Source: Candidatus Woesearchaeota archaeon (GTDB lineage Archaea > Nanobdellota > Nanobdellia > SCGC-AAA011-G17 > UBA489). Taken from it: a DNA stretch of 44,070 bases. The stretch's first letter is position 1. Every line of letters begins with the position of its first letter. The notes under the pieces are model-generated. The model ran no database searches and was not told the origin of the DNA. It saw only the letters and a program-made list of their open reading frames with translations. The stretch lies in the NCBI GenBank assembly GCA_018655015.1, contig JABIKK010000013.1:1-44070 (forward strand), given 5' to 3'. Both the position numbers and the translations under genes were made by a program. Shown here piece after piece: positions 1 to 9,063 of the stretch.

Positions 1-1
1 A

Positions 2-478
2 AGAAAAGGACAAGCAGCAATGGAGTTCCTGATGACATACGGATGGGCTTTATTGGTAGTACTTGTAGCGATTGGAGCATTAGCTTTCTTTGGAGTTCTA
101 AACCCTGGACAGTTCTTGCCTTCATCATGTACAATAACACCTGGAATAGCATGTACTGATTTTAAAGTAACTGCAGAAACAGAAGCAGGAACTGCCGATG
201 GAACAATAATCGTTAATCTACAAAATGGTATGGGTGAAGGCCTTACTGGAGTTTTAGTAAAGTGGGGAGCCGAATGTTATTCTGATCCAGTCGTAGACTT
301 TCCCGATGGAGCATCACTACAATTTACACTTGAGGATCAGTCAGGTATTGTTGGAAGCCCTGGATGTGAAACAGGAGCCGTAGGAAGTAAGATAAAAGCA
401 GATTTAACTGTGACATATATTTCAGCTGCAGAACTTACACACAACCCAGTAGGTCAACTAGTAACACAAGTTGAATAA
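2..478 (+). CDS. Pilin-like protein with class III (archaeal prepilin) signal, 5' end cut off by window
   Basis: The reading frame is open from base 2. The first residues (RKGQAAMEFLMTYGWA) match the archaeal class III signal: basic residues, then G-Q as the expected prepilin-peptidase (PibD/FlaK type) cut, then a hydrophobic helix of about 20 residues ending near FFGVLNP. The Met at base 20 lies inside this motif, so the true start is upstream of the window. The rest (about 125 residues) is a beta-rich extracellular domain with four Cys. By family knowledge such proteins assemble into type IV pilus-like surface filaments; the exact role is unknown. A hairpin and T-tract follow the stop. Confidence is high for the signal type and low for the function. 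Confidence 0.8.
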   Translation, partial: RKGQAAMEFLMTYGWALLVVLVAIGALAFFGVLNPGQFLPSSCTITPGIACTDFKVTAETEAGTADGTIIVNLQNGMGEGLTGVLVKWGAECYSDPVVDFPDGASLQFTLEDQSGIVGSPGCETGAVGSKIKADLTVTYISAAELTHNPVGQLVTQVE

Positions 479-487
479 TTATAGATT

Positions 488-518
488 AAGGGGAAACCCT
501 TTTTCTTTCTTTTTTTTT
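488..518 (+). terminator. Hairpin plus T-tract terminator after the pilin-like gene
   Basis: AAGGG (488-492) pairs with CCCTT (497-501) around a GAAA loop. This is followed by a run that is almost all T from 500 to 518. It resembles a bacterial-style intrinsic terminator and lies 10 nt after the stop codon. Confidence 0.6.
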
Positions 519-576
519 AAAACAATATAACTAAAGCACCCTAAAGTTTTTATACCTTCTAAAGAGAATTCAAACC

Positions 577-1374
577 ATGAATAGAAAGCCAATTGCCTGT
601 CCAAAATACTATCCAAACACTTTTGAAAAATTAGACAGATCTATAAGAGAATCGTTCAAACATAAAAAAGGGCCGGGCACATTACAAGCCCAAAGAAGGA
701 ATGTAAAAAACGATTTATTTCTAGTCCCTTCAGAAACAATGGAAAAAGCAGGCCCTTGCACGGCTTGGGGATACATGGAAATTGCAGAAGCAAAGTTTCC
801 AAAGACATATTTGATCCTTGGAACAAACCACCATTCAGAAACAAAATATTCAACATACTTATTCGCAAATTGGGAAACCCCTTTAGGAATAGTAAAAATA
901 AATGAAGATCTTGGAAAAACACTCCAAGACCAATTGCCTCAATTAGTCAATGAACACACTGCACATGAAAATGAACATTCGGTAGAAATTCAACTACCTT
1001 GGTTACAGTTTTCAGCTAGAGATAAACTACAAGATCTCTCATTCATACCATTAACAATCAACACAAAAGATATCAAAGAGATAAAAAAACTAGCAGAAGT
1101 TCTAAACAAATTCACAGAAGAAAATAACATACCAGTAATAGCATCCTACAACGTTGAAGACACAGCCACAATTAAATACATAGAATCTGGTAATTCAGAA
1201 GCACTTCTAAACTATAAACAAAGAAGAAGAAAAGACATAAAGGAACTAGCACCCTTACTGACTCTAATAGAAATTGCTAATCTAAGAGATAAAAAAGGAG
1301 AAGTTATAAACTTTCAAACATCAGTTTCAGAAGAAAATAAGAGAGAACATTATGCATGCATAAATTTCAAATGA
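577..1374 (+). CDS. MEMO-family (AmmeMemoRadiSam protein B) protein, degenerate active site
   Basis: Family marks in order are AGPCTAWGY (58-66), LILGTNHH (79-86), ETPLG (100-104) and EHSVEIQLP (133-141). All are typical of the MEMO1/AMMECR-linked class III dioxygenase-like fold. Key positions are lost. The usual PHAGYxYSG loop, whose His is a metal ligand, is replaced by PSETMEKAG at 51-59. The usual SSDxSHY segment is replaced by SYNVED near 190. At 265 residues the length is close to normal, but the C-terminal Cys motif is not recognisable. A TATA-like element (TTTTTATA, about 546-553) lies about 25 nt upstream, suggesting a leaderless transcript. The gene overlaps the following DUF192 gene by ATGA. 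Probably a non-catalytic or diverged family member. Confidence 0.7.
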   Translation: MNRKPIACPKYYPNTFEKLDRSIRESFKHKKGPGTLQAQRRNVKNDLFLVPSETMEKAGPCTAWGYMEIAEAKFPKTYLILGTNHHSETKYSTYLFANWETPLGIVKINEDLGKTLQDQLPQLVNEHTAHENEHSVEIQLPWLQFSARDKLQDLSFIPLTINTKDIKEIKKLAEVLNKFTEENNIPVIASYNVEDTATIKYIESGNSEALLNYKQRRRKDIKELAPLLTLIEIANLRDKKGEVINFQTSVSEENKREHYACINFK

Positions 1375-1718
1375 TTCTAAGAAACAAAAAGAGAAATTTC
1401 AAAACAAAGTCAAGAATATGTTACACCCCACAATCCCAAGCAAAAGGATTAATGTTCTCAAAGAAACTAGAACAAAATAAATCAATCTTAATAAAATTCT
1501 CAAAAGAAAAAAACATTCCAATACATATGTTCTTCGTATTTTTTCCAATCGATGCAGTATGGATTAACAAAGACTACAAGATAGTTCATATTGAAAGAAA
1601 CATTAAACCATTCAGACCATTAATTAATCCAAACAAACCTTCAATAGCAGTTCTTGAAACACAAAAAAATGCAACTAAGAACTTAAAAATTGGAGATAAG
1701 CTAACCAATAATTTATAA
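1371..1718 (+). CDS. DUF192 family protein
   Basis: About 115 residues. The pattern matches DUF192 (COG1430): AKGLMFS near the start, the hydrophobic IPIHMFFVFFPIDAVWIN strand where the family has a FWMKNTxxPLDxxFID-like motif, a central P-rich turn, then IAVLETQKNA and LKIGDKL at the end. The function of this small beta-barrel family is not established. I chose the ATG at 1371 because it overlaps the MEMO-like stop as ATGA; an in-frame ATG at 1356 would give five extra residues and a longer overlap. The stop codon TAA lies inside the TATA box of the next operon. Confidence 0.65.
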   Translation: MILRNKKRNFKTKSRICYTPQSQAKGLMFSKKLEQNKSILIKFSKEKNIPIHMFFVFFPIDAVWINKDYKIVHIERNIKPFRPLINPNKPSIAVLETQKNATKNLKIGDKLTNNL

Positions 1719-1720
1719 AT
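1711..1720 (+). promoter_or_regulatory. TATA box of the ABC exporter operon
   Basis: ATTTATAAAT lies about 22-30 nt before the ATG at 1742, which fits a leaderless or very short leader. It overlaps the stop codon of the DUF192 gene (1716-1718). Confidence 0.6.
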
Positions 1721-1741
1721 AACCTTACATCCTTTAAAAAC

Positions 1742-2692
1742 ATGGGCATTTTCGAGCTAAAGGGTGTGACAAAGAGTTTCAAAGACAATCTAGTTCTTGA
1801 AAATCTCAGTTTAGACATTCCACAAGGAAGCATCTTTGGAATATTAGGAATTAATGGATCGGGGAAAACAACAATTCTAAGACTTTTGGTAGGATATTAC
1901 AAACCATCAAAAGGAGAAATACTATACCTCAATAAAAAGTTAAAAAAAATAAATACTAAGCTCAGATCCGAAATAGGATTCACGACACAAGACAGCGCAT
2001 TCTATCCAAAACTAACTGTAGAAGAAAACATAAGATACTTCGGAGCATTATATGGGCTCCCAAGAAAAACAATAGACAGTAACCTGGACAGAATTCTAAA
2101 ATTAGTTGAGTTAGATCATGTGAGGAATAGAATCTCAGAACAACTATCTGGCGGAATGCAGAGAAGATTAGATATGGCCTGCTCATTAATCCATGTACCC
2201 AAGGTAGTAATCCTAGACGAACCAACTGAAGATCTAGACCCATTATTAAGAAAAGACATCCTTCACTTAATCAAAAAAATTGCAGATATAGGAACAACTG
2301 TCATAATTACATCCCATAGATTAGAAGACATTGAAATTATATGCGACAAGGTTGCAATTTTACACAATAAAACAATCATAAGGTGTGGAACACTGGACGA
2401 ACTAAAAGATGAATATAGTTCCTCAGAAGAAATACATGTTCAAACCAAAAACCAAGACTATGGAACAATTATAAAAAATATAAGCCAATATGACACCTAT
2501 TATATTGATAACAGTAGATTGGTAATTAGAGCTAAAAATGCAGAAAGAATACTTCATGAAATACTCCATATAATAGAAAACACAAAAGACAAATTGCTTT
2601 ACGTAGATGTACAAAAACCAACTTTAGAAGAAGTATTCCAATCGCTAACAAAAGATGTAGGAGCACAAAAGGATTTCCTTAGAAGAACATGA
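1742..2692 (+). CDS. ABC transporter ATP-binding protein (ABC-2/DrrA-like)
   Basis: Walker A GINGSGKT is at 36-43, the Q-loop Gln near 83, signature LSGGMQ at 135-140, Walker B VVILDEP at 155-161 and the switch His at 192. The roughly 100-residue C-terminal extension (about 215-316) is typical of DrrA/NatA-like exporter ATPases. It powers transport by the membrane partner encoded next, whose ATG overlaps this stop as ATGA (2689-2692), indicating translational coupling. The substrate cannot be told from sequence. The gene starts about 22 nt after its TATA box. Confidence 0.9.
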   Translation: MGIFELKGVTKSFKDNLVLENLSLDIPQGSIFGILGINGSGKTTILRLLVGYYKPSKGEILYLNKKLKKINTKLRSEIGFTTQDSAFYPKLTVEENIRYFGALYGLPRKTIDSNLDRILKLVELDHVRNRISEQLSGGMQRRLDMACSLIHVPKVVILDEPTEDLDPLLRKDILHLIKKIADIGTTVIITSHRLEDIEIICDKVAILHNKTIIRCGTLDELKDEYSSSEEIHVQTKNQDYGTIIKNISQYDTYYIDNSRLVIRAKNAERILHEILHIIENTKDKLLYVDVQKPTLEEVFQSLTKDVGAQKDFLRRT

Positions 2693-4200
2693 AAAGATTA
2701 TTTACTTTAGTAAAAAAGAATTTTAGATTAGTAATCCGTTCAAAGGCTTCGGCCCTAATGGTTATTCTAGGCCCATTACTATTAATTATTCTAGTTGGAG
2801 CAGCATTTAATACCGCAAATATTTACGGAATCCGTGTTGGAGTTTATTCAGAAGAATATAGTCCTTTAGCAGAAGCAGTAATACACGAACTAAACAAAGG
2901 AGATTACGCAACACAGAAAGTAGATACGGAACAGGCCTGTATAGAAGGAGTAAAAAATAGTATTTTCCATGTATGCGCGGTCTTCCCAAGAGAATTAAAA
3001 GTTGATTTAGGTGGAAATATAGTATTCTATGTAGATAACACCAAAACTAACATAGTTTATCTAATCAGTGAAACAATTTCATCCCACATTGGCAAAAAAT
3101 CCCAAGACTTGTCATTCCAACTAACAAAAGGGATAGTTGACACACTAGAAGATATCAGTGAAGAAATAGATGATAGAGAATTCTTACTAGGCGAAATAAC
3201 ATCCCTAAACGAAGAAGAAACAATTCTTCTTGGAACAATAACAAATGATCTTTCAAGCATGACTTTGAACTATGAAAAAACAGATATCCCTTTAGGATCC
3301 CTACGATCCGAACTAGCAAAAATAAACTCATCCTCGGCAGGTACAGCATTTAACGCAGTTGAAAATAAAATAGAAATCATATTAGAGGATACATCAAAAG
3401 CAGACTCAAAAAAAGAAAAATCATTAGAAAAAGTACAGACTCTGTCTCAGAATACGGAAAGCAGTAGATTCTCCATCCTTCAAATACAAAAGACATTCAA
3501 TTCCATAAAAGAAGATATTTCAAGCATACAGGAAACGGGAGTAAATAAAATAGTAAACCCAATAACCTCAGACATTAAGCCAATAACAACGCAAAAAACG
3601 CACATCAACTTCATTTTCCCAACATTACTAATAATGATTATTATGTTTGTATCGATGTTACTAACATCAACATTAGAAATAAGAGAGAAAACTTCCAAAG
3701 TTTACTTCAAAAACTTCATTACACCAACCTCATCGACATTATTCACATTAAGTAATTACATAACTAACCTAATCATCATAGGGATACAGACAACAATTCT
3801 ATTGGGTGCTGCCGCTTACTTCTTCTATGATGGGATCCTAGCATCAATACCACTTTTAATCCCTGCAATATTCTTAATTACCTCATTCTTCCTCTTCCTG
3901 GGAATATTCTTGGGCAGTCTATTCAGAACTGAAGAAACTAACACAATCACTAACATTTCATTAGGATTCATCATGATATTCTTCTCGTCTGCAATACTTC
4001 CAATAGAAACTCTACCAGCAGTAATCAAAGGAATTGCATCATTTAATCCATTCTACATTAGCGAAACATTATTAAACAAAATAATTCTATTTCAAACTCC
4101 ACTAAAGAATGTACTTGATCATTTCTTGATACTTTCTGGATACCTTGTCGGTATAATTATAATAACATTAGTAAGTAAAAAAATAACAAAAAGGAGATAG
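2689..4200 (+). CDS. ABC-2 type permease with large extracellular coiled-coil region
   Basis: 503 residues. One membrane helix lies near the N terminus (about 20-42). A long soluble region (about 43-305) rich in Glu, Ser and Lys follows and is probably extracellular and partly coiled coil. About five or six membrane helices occupy residues 307-495. This layout is that of ABC-2 permeases of the YhgE/Pip or NatB type. It forms the channel for the ATPase encoded just upstream. The ribosome binding sequence for the following RNase J gene (AAGGAG) lies in its last codons. The substrate is unknown. Confidence 0.8.
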   Translation: MKRLFTLVKKNFRLVIRSKASALMVILGPLLLIILVGAAFNTANIYGIRVGVYSEEYSPLAEAVIHELNKGDYATQKVDTEQACIEGVKNSIFHVCAVFPRELKVDLGGNIVFYVDNTKTNIVYLISETISSHIGKKSQDLSFQLTKGIVDTLEDISEEIDDREFLLGEITSLNEEETILLGTITNDLSSMTLNYEKTDIPLGSLRSELAKINSSSAGTAFNAVENKIEIILEDTSKADSKKEKSLEKVQTLSQNTESSRFSILQIQKTFNSIKEDISSIQETGVNKIVNPITSDIKPITTQKTHINFIFPTLLIMIIMFVSMLLTSTLEIREKTSKVYFKNFITPTSSTLFTLSNYITNLIIIGIQTTILLGAAAYFFYDGILASIPLLIPAIFLITSFFLFLGIFLGSLFRTEETNTITNISLGFIMIFFSSAILPIETLPAVIKGIASFNPFYISETLLNKIILFQTPLKNVLDHFLILSGYLVGIIIITLVSKKITKRR

Positions 4201-4204
4201 TAAC

Positions 4205-5548
4205 TTGAAAAACACTGAAATTTGCACAGTAGGAGGCTACAACGAAGTAGGTAGAAATATGACTGCAATTAATGTTGCAGGTGAAACAGTAGTCTGCGAT
4301 ATAGGATTCAACGTACAGAAGGTTGTTGAATATCAAGAAGAAACACCTACTCAAGAAGCACATACTAAAGAAATTCTAACAAGAATAGATGCAATACCAA
4401 ACCACAATAAAATAAAATCATGGATTCCAAACACAAAAGCAATATTTGCAACACACTGCCATTTAGATCACATTGGTGGAATCCAATATGTTGCTCCAGA
4501 CTTCAAAGCACCAATAGTTGCAACGCCTTTCACATTACAAGTTATTAAAAATCAAGCAAGGGACGATTCATTAAAACTACCAAACCCATATATCCCTGTT
4601 AAAATAAATAGTTTTTACAAAGCTTCAAAAAACATTAAGGTTGAGTTTTTAGAAATTCCACATTCTACACCAGAAACTTCCGCACTAGCAATACATACTA
4701 AAAAAGGAGTTTACATTTATGCAACAGATTGGAAATTTGATAATACACCTGTAATAGGAAACAAACCCAACTACAAGAGATTAAAAGAGCTAGGGAAAAA
4801 AGGAGTAAAAGCCTTAATTATGGACTCATTATATTCAAAAGATAATATTAAAACACCCTCCGAAAAAATTGCAAAAGAACTTCTAAAAGATGTCTTACTC
4901 GGAACAGAAAATTCAGAGTCAGCAATAATCACAACCTGTTTTGCATCACATGTTGCAAGATTAAAAAGCATAATTGAATTTGGAAAAAGAATAAACAGAA
5001 AAGTTGTAATCTTAGGAAGAAGTTTTGGTAAGTATATTGACGCAGCAGAAGCTGCAAGAGTAACTAAGCTCTCAGATAAAGCAGAGATTGTATCTTACAG
5101 AAAAGCAATAGATAGAAAGTTAGCAGAAATAGGTAAGAGGGGAGCTGAAAAATATATCATAGTATGTACCGGCGGACAAGGAGAAACAAACTCGGTCATG
5201 GCAAGAATGGTAAGAGGAGAAACAAAATTCAAATTCTACTCAGAAGACCATGTAATATTCTCAAATAAACTAATCCCTGTTGAGCCAAACTTAACAAACA
5301 GAGAAGTAATGGAAAATAGTCTAAAAGAACAGGGTGTTAGAATATTTAGAGACGTCCACGTTTCAGGACACCCAGCAAAAGAAGACCTAAGAGAGATGAT
5401 TAAGCTAACAAATCCAGAAAATATAATTCCTTGTCATGGTTTTGATAAACTTCTACAACCGGCATGTGGACTAGCAGAAGAAATGGGTTACAAGCTAAAC
5501 AGAGATATTCACTTAATGAGAAATGGTGAAAAAATAATCGTAGATTAA
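4205..5548 (+). CDS. rnj: Archaeal ribonuclease J (metallo-beta-lactamase/beta-CASP)
   Basis: 447 residues. The N-terminal GGYNEVGRNM is characteristic of the RNase J group. The metal motif HCHLDH is at 84-89. Further ligands are His153 (IPHSTPETSA) and Asp175 (ATDW). The beta-CASP motifs include TGGQGE, SGH (His389) and PCHG (His411). By family knowledge this is a 5'-3' exoribonuclease in RNA decay. The start is TTG at 4205, supported by AAGGAG eight nt before it, inside the end of the upstream permease gene. It may therefore be co-transcribed with the transporter, although the functions look unrelated. Confidence 0.88.
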   Translation: MKNTEICTVGGYNEVGRNMTAINVAGETVVCDIGFNVQKVVEYQEETPTQEAHTKEILTRIDAIPNHNKIKSWIPNTKAIFATHCHLDHIGGIQYVAPDFKAPIVATPFTLQVIKNQARDDSLKLPNPYIPVKINSFYKASKNIKVEFLEIPHSTPETSALAIHTKKGVYIYATDWKFDNTPVIGNKPNYKRLKELGKKGVKALIMDSLYSKDNIKTPSEKIAKELLKDVLLGTENSESAIITTCFASHVARLKSIIEFGKRINRKVVILGRSFGKYIDAAEAARVTKLSDKAEIVSYRKAIDRKLAEIGKRGAEKYIIVCTGGQGETNSVMARMVRGETKFKFYSEDHVIFSNKLIPVEPNLTNREVMENSLKEQGVRIFRDVHVSGHPAKEDLREMIKLTNPENIIPCHGFDKLLQPACGLAEEMGYKLNRDIHLMRNGEKIIVD

Positions 5549-5580
5549 TTCTTTTTAAAGAACAGCACCTCTACTAAACA

Positions 5581-5592
5581 AATCTATATAAA
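5581..5592 (+). promoter_or_regulatory. TATA box before mre11
   Basis: The stretch ATCTATATAAAA lies about 60 nt upstream of the mre11 ATG. The leader then carries AGGAG (5634-5638) as ribosome binding site. Confidence 0.5.
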
Positions 5593-5647
5593 ATAAGTTC
5601 TCTAAATCTAAGAAGCACCCCAATTTTATCATTAGGAGCCAATCTAA

Positions 5648-6922
5648 ATGGATAATCAATCAGAAAATTTCAAATTTGCACACATAGCAGATTGTCATAT
5701 CGGTGGTTGGAAAGAAGAGGAGCTAAAAAAACTTTCAATAGAAAGTTTCAAAGAAACAACAACAAAAATAATAGAATCTAAAGTTGACTTCTTAATCATT
5801 GCAGGAGATTTATTCAACACATCCATACCTTCTATTGATGCAATCAAAGAAGTTGCTCTCTGTATGAAAAAAATAAAAGATAATAACATAAAAATCTACA
5901 TAATTCCCGGAAGTCACGATTATTCTCCTTCTGGAAAAACAATGCTAGATGTTTTAGAAAATGCAGGATTATGCACCAATGTTTTCAAATATAATGAAGA
6001 AACAAAAAGATTAGAAATTACATATCATCAACTATCTTCTGGGAAAAGAATAGCAATAACTGGTATTTGTGGTCTAGCAGGAGGATTAGAAAAACTAAAA
6101 TATGAAACTCTGTCAAATAAATCTGAAATAGAAAACCTACAAGATTACAAAATATTTCTCTTCCACACATTACTAAATGAATTAAAACCGACAACAAAAG
6201 ATTGGGAAAAGGTTCCTTCAGAACCCCTTTCATTATTACCAAAAAACTTCAACTATTACCCTGGTGGACACCCCCATTTTATACAACAAAAAAGTACTCC
6301 GGAACACCCACTAATAGCTTATCCTGGGCCCCTATTCCCTAATAACTTCAAGGAACTTGAAGAACTAAAACAAGGAGGATTTTACATTGTTGATGTAAAT
6401 CAAGATAACACAAACTTAACACATCACCCAATCAAACTAAAGGAAACCATCTCTTTGAAGATAGATGCAGAAAATAAAACCCCTGAAGAGTTAAACCTAG
6501 AATTAAGGGAAAAACTATCCCACCTTAATATCGTTAATGCAATCTTAACAATCAGAATTGCCGGAACACTGAAATCTGGTAAACCTTCAGAAATTGAATT
6601 TAAAGAAATAATCAAAGAAAACAATGAAGCATACATAATTCTAAAAAATACTTCAAAACTAAAAACGAAAGAATTTTCAGAAATTGAAATAAAAACTGGC
6701 AGTATTGAAGAAGTTGAGGACTCAATAATAAAAGATCATATTGGTCAAATTGAACTTCCAGATTTACAATTAAATGAGAATCAAGAGCTTCTCACAAATC
6801 AGTTAATGACAACCTTAAACAAAGAAAAAATTGAAGGAGAAAAAAATATTGACTTTGAAACAAGAATCATTAAGGACGCAATAGAAATTTTCAATCTAGG
6901 AGAAATTTTCAATGTTAATTAA
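5648..6922 (+). CDS. mre11: DNA double-strand break repair nuclease Mre11
   Basis: Calcineurin-like phosphoesterase motifs occur in order: AHIADCHIG with Asp15/His17, GDLF (Asp54), GSHD (88-91), LFHTLL, and GGHPH corresponding to the family GHxH. The usual GNHD is GSHD here, an Asn-to-Ser change at a metal-binding position. At 424 residues it is of normal archaeal length. It is the nuclease partner of Rad50, encoded immediately downstream with an 11-nt overlap. The complex resects and processes DNA ends. The HerA and NurA genes that often accompany this pair in archaea are not in the window. Confidence 0.9.
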   Translation: MDNQSENFKFAHIADCHIGGWKEEELKKLSIESFKETTTKIIESKVDFLIIAGDLFNTSIPSIDAIKEVALCMKKIKDNNIKIYIIPGSHDYSPSGKTMLDVLENAGLCTNVFKYNEETKRLEITYHQLSSGKRIAITGICGLAGGLEKLKYETLSNKSEIENLQDYKIFLFHTLLNELKPTTKDWEKVPSEPLSLLPKNFNYYPGGHPHFIQQKSTPEHPLIAYPGPLFPNNFKELEELKQGGFYIVDVNQDNTNLTHHPIKLKETISLKIDAENKTPEELNLELREKLSHLNIVNAILTIRIAGTLKSGKPSEIEFKEIIKENNEAYIILKNTSKLKTKEFSEIEIKTGSIEEVEDSIIKDHIGQIELPDLQLNENQELLTNQLMTTLNKEKIEGEKNIDFETRIIKDAIEIFNLGEIFNVN

Positions 6923-8972
6923 AAAAATAAAATTAAATAACATAAGGTCCTACAAAGATCAAGAAGTAATATTCCCAGAAGGATCAATTCTTCTATCTGG
7001 GAATATAGGATCTGGAAAAAGCACAATTCTCCTAGCAATGGATTTCGCACTATTTGGAATTAGTAGAGACCTTCCAGGAACAGCTCTCCTAAGAAACGGG
7101 GAAAAAGAAGGCTCAGTAGAACTTGAATTTGAAGTAAATGATCAAAACTTTTCAATAAAACGTGGATTAAAGAGGGGTCCAACCTCAGTAACCCAAGATA
7201 CAGGGCATCTAATCATTAATGGGGAACTAACCGAGATGACTGCAATGGAGTTAAAACAGAAGATAATTGAAACCCTAAATTACCCTCAGGAACTTCTCAC
7301 AAAATCAAAGTCAATGATCTACCATTACACCGTTTATTCTCCTCAAGAAAAAATGAAAGAAATCCTTCTAAATAAAAAAGAAGACCGTCTTGGAATCTTA
7401 AGGAAAGTTTTTGGAATAGATAAGTACCAAAGAGTTAGGAAAAACACAGAAATATTCATTACATCCCTTAAACAAAAAAGCAAGGAGATAGCTGTAAAGA
7501 TCGCAGATTTGGAACAAAAATCAGAAGAGCTAGCAGAAAGAAAAGAAAGACAAAGTGAGATAACCATCAACATTGAAGGTCTTAATCCGCAAATAATAAA
7601 ATTTGAAGAGTTAATCAAAGAAAAAAAGGTCTTAACAACTAGCTTAGAAGAACAATTAAAAGAAATCTTAAATTCAAAACACGAAGCAGAGAAAAAAAGA
7701 ATTTCATTAGAACATAAAAAAACAGATATTAATCAAACAACATTAGAATTACAAAGAACAAATCAAGAAATAGAATTACTAGAAAAAGAATTAAGTGAAC
7801 TCCCAATTTTTGACCCTTCACTACAAGAAAAACTAAACATAATAAAACAGGATTTAATAAAATATGAAGAACAAACAATACATTTAGAAAAAAAGAAATC
7901 AGAATTAGAAACGAAAAAAAGTTCACACCAAAAGCTCTCAGATGATATCAATCAGATGGACCACTGTCCTGTCTGTGATCAAAATGTAGATGAAAATCAC
8001 AAACATTCAGTCTCAGCAAAGGAATCCAAAGAAATTGGAAGGTTAGACGAAGAACTAAGAGCGATAAAAAAGGGTCTAGTAGACAATCAAAGCTACCTAG
8101 AAGAAAAAACTAAAGAAAAAGCCAAAATAGAACAAGACATACAAAAACAAAGCATTGTTCACTTAAAACAAAAAGATTTTGAAAATAAAAAACTATCTCT
8201 CTCAAACTTTAGCCAAAAGGTACAAAACACCAAATTAGAAATATCAAAAATAAGTCAAGAAATTATAGAAATAGAAGAAAAAACTAAAGATAATCCTCAC
8301 TTAGAAGAAAAGATAAAATCACAAAGAACAGAATTAGAAAATTTATCTCAAAATATGAAAGAACTAGAAATAAAGAAAGCATCTTTAACTTCTGAAAGAA
8401 ATACAATATCTTCACTAATAATAAAAATAGAGGAAGAAATAAAATCAAAAATAACAGCTAAGGAAAACATAACAAAATTAATGCAATTAAAGGAATGGTT
8501 AGAAAAACAATTCACCAACATGACTTTGTTGATGGAAAAAAGTATTATGTTAAGGGTTCATTCCGAATTAGAAGGATTAATACAAAAATGGTTTGCTATG
8601 TTGGTTGATGCTGAAACTGTAAAGATTAGGATTGATGAAGAGTTTACACCAATCATCGAACAAAATGGACATGAAATAGAGTATATCCATCTTTCAGGTG
8701 GAGAAAAAACGGCAGCAGCATTATCCTACAGACTAGCACTTAACCAAGTAATAAACACATTGATGAGCACTATAAATACAAGAGACATTCTAATGCTAGA
8801 TGAACCAACAGATGGATTCTCTCAAGAACAGCTAAGCAGAATGAGGAACATATTAGAAGATCTGAACACTAAACAGACTATAATAGTCTCCCATGATCCA
8901 ATGGTTGAAAGCTTCGTAGATAGAGTAATAAGATTAGAAAAAACTGAACATTCAACTAAGATAACAGGGTAA
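6912..8972 (+). CDS. rad50: DNA repair ATPase Rad50, short coiled-coil form
   Basis: The N-terminal Walker A GNIGSGKST is at 30-38. Long Lys/Glu-rich coiled coils flank a zinc hook CPVC (Cys352 and Cys355). The C-terminal lobe has LSGGEK at 594-599 and Walker B DILMLDEP at 625-632 followed by a D-loop. At 686 residues it is well below the 850-900 usual for archaeal Rad50, so the coiled-coil arms are short. It overlaps the mre11 end, indicating one operon. It is an ATP-driven DNA tether and clamp for Mre11. Confidence 0.92.
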   Translation: MLIKKIKLNNIRSYKDQEVIFPEGSILLSGNIGSGKSTILLAMDFALFGISRDLPGTALLRNGEKEGSVELEFEVNDQNFSIKRGLKRGPTSVTQDTGHLIINGELTEMTAMELKQKIIETLNYPQELLTKSKSMIYHYTVYSPQEKMKEILLNKKEDRLGILRKVFGIDKYQRVRKNTEIFITSLKQKSKEIAVKIADLEQKSEELAERKERQSEITINIEGLNPQIIKFEELIKEKKVLTTSLEEQLKEILNSKHEAEKKRISLEHKKTDINQTTLELQRTNQEIELLEKELSELPIFDPSLQEKLNIIKQDLIKYEEQTIHLEKKKSELETKKSSHQKLSDDINQMDHCPVCDQNVDENHKHSVSAKESKEIGRLDEELRAIKKGLVDNQSYLEEKTKEKAKIEQDIQKQSIVHLKQKDFENKKLSLSNFSQKVQNTKLEISKISQEIIEIEEKTKDNPHLEEKIKSQRTELENLSQNMKELEIKKASLTSERNTISSLIIKIEEEIKSKITAKENITKLMQLKEWLEKQFTNMTLLMEKSIMLRVHSELEGLIQKWFAMLVDAETVKIRIDEEFTPIIEQNGHEIEYIHLSGGEKTAAALSYRLALNQVINTLMSTINTRDILMLDEPTDGFSQEQLSRMRNILEDLNTKQTIIVSHDPMVESFVDRVIRLEKTEHSTKITG

Positions 8973-8980
8973 TTTCAGTA

Positions 8981-9033
8981 GTTTATAAATAACCTACCAT
9001 ATCCCTTAAAAACCTAGGAGAAGATTTATAAAT
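8981..9033 (+). promoter_or_regulatory. Two tandem TATA boxes upstream of the membrane protein gene
   Basis: GTTTATAAAT (8981-8990) and ATTTATAAAT (9024-9033) lie 43 nt apart. The second is about 31-40 nt before the ATG at 9064 and is the likelier promoter. The first would give a longer leader. Confidence 0.5.
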
Positions 9034-9063
9034 TTTCCAACAAAGGACCTCTCTAGAAACAAG

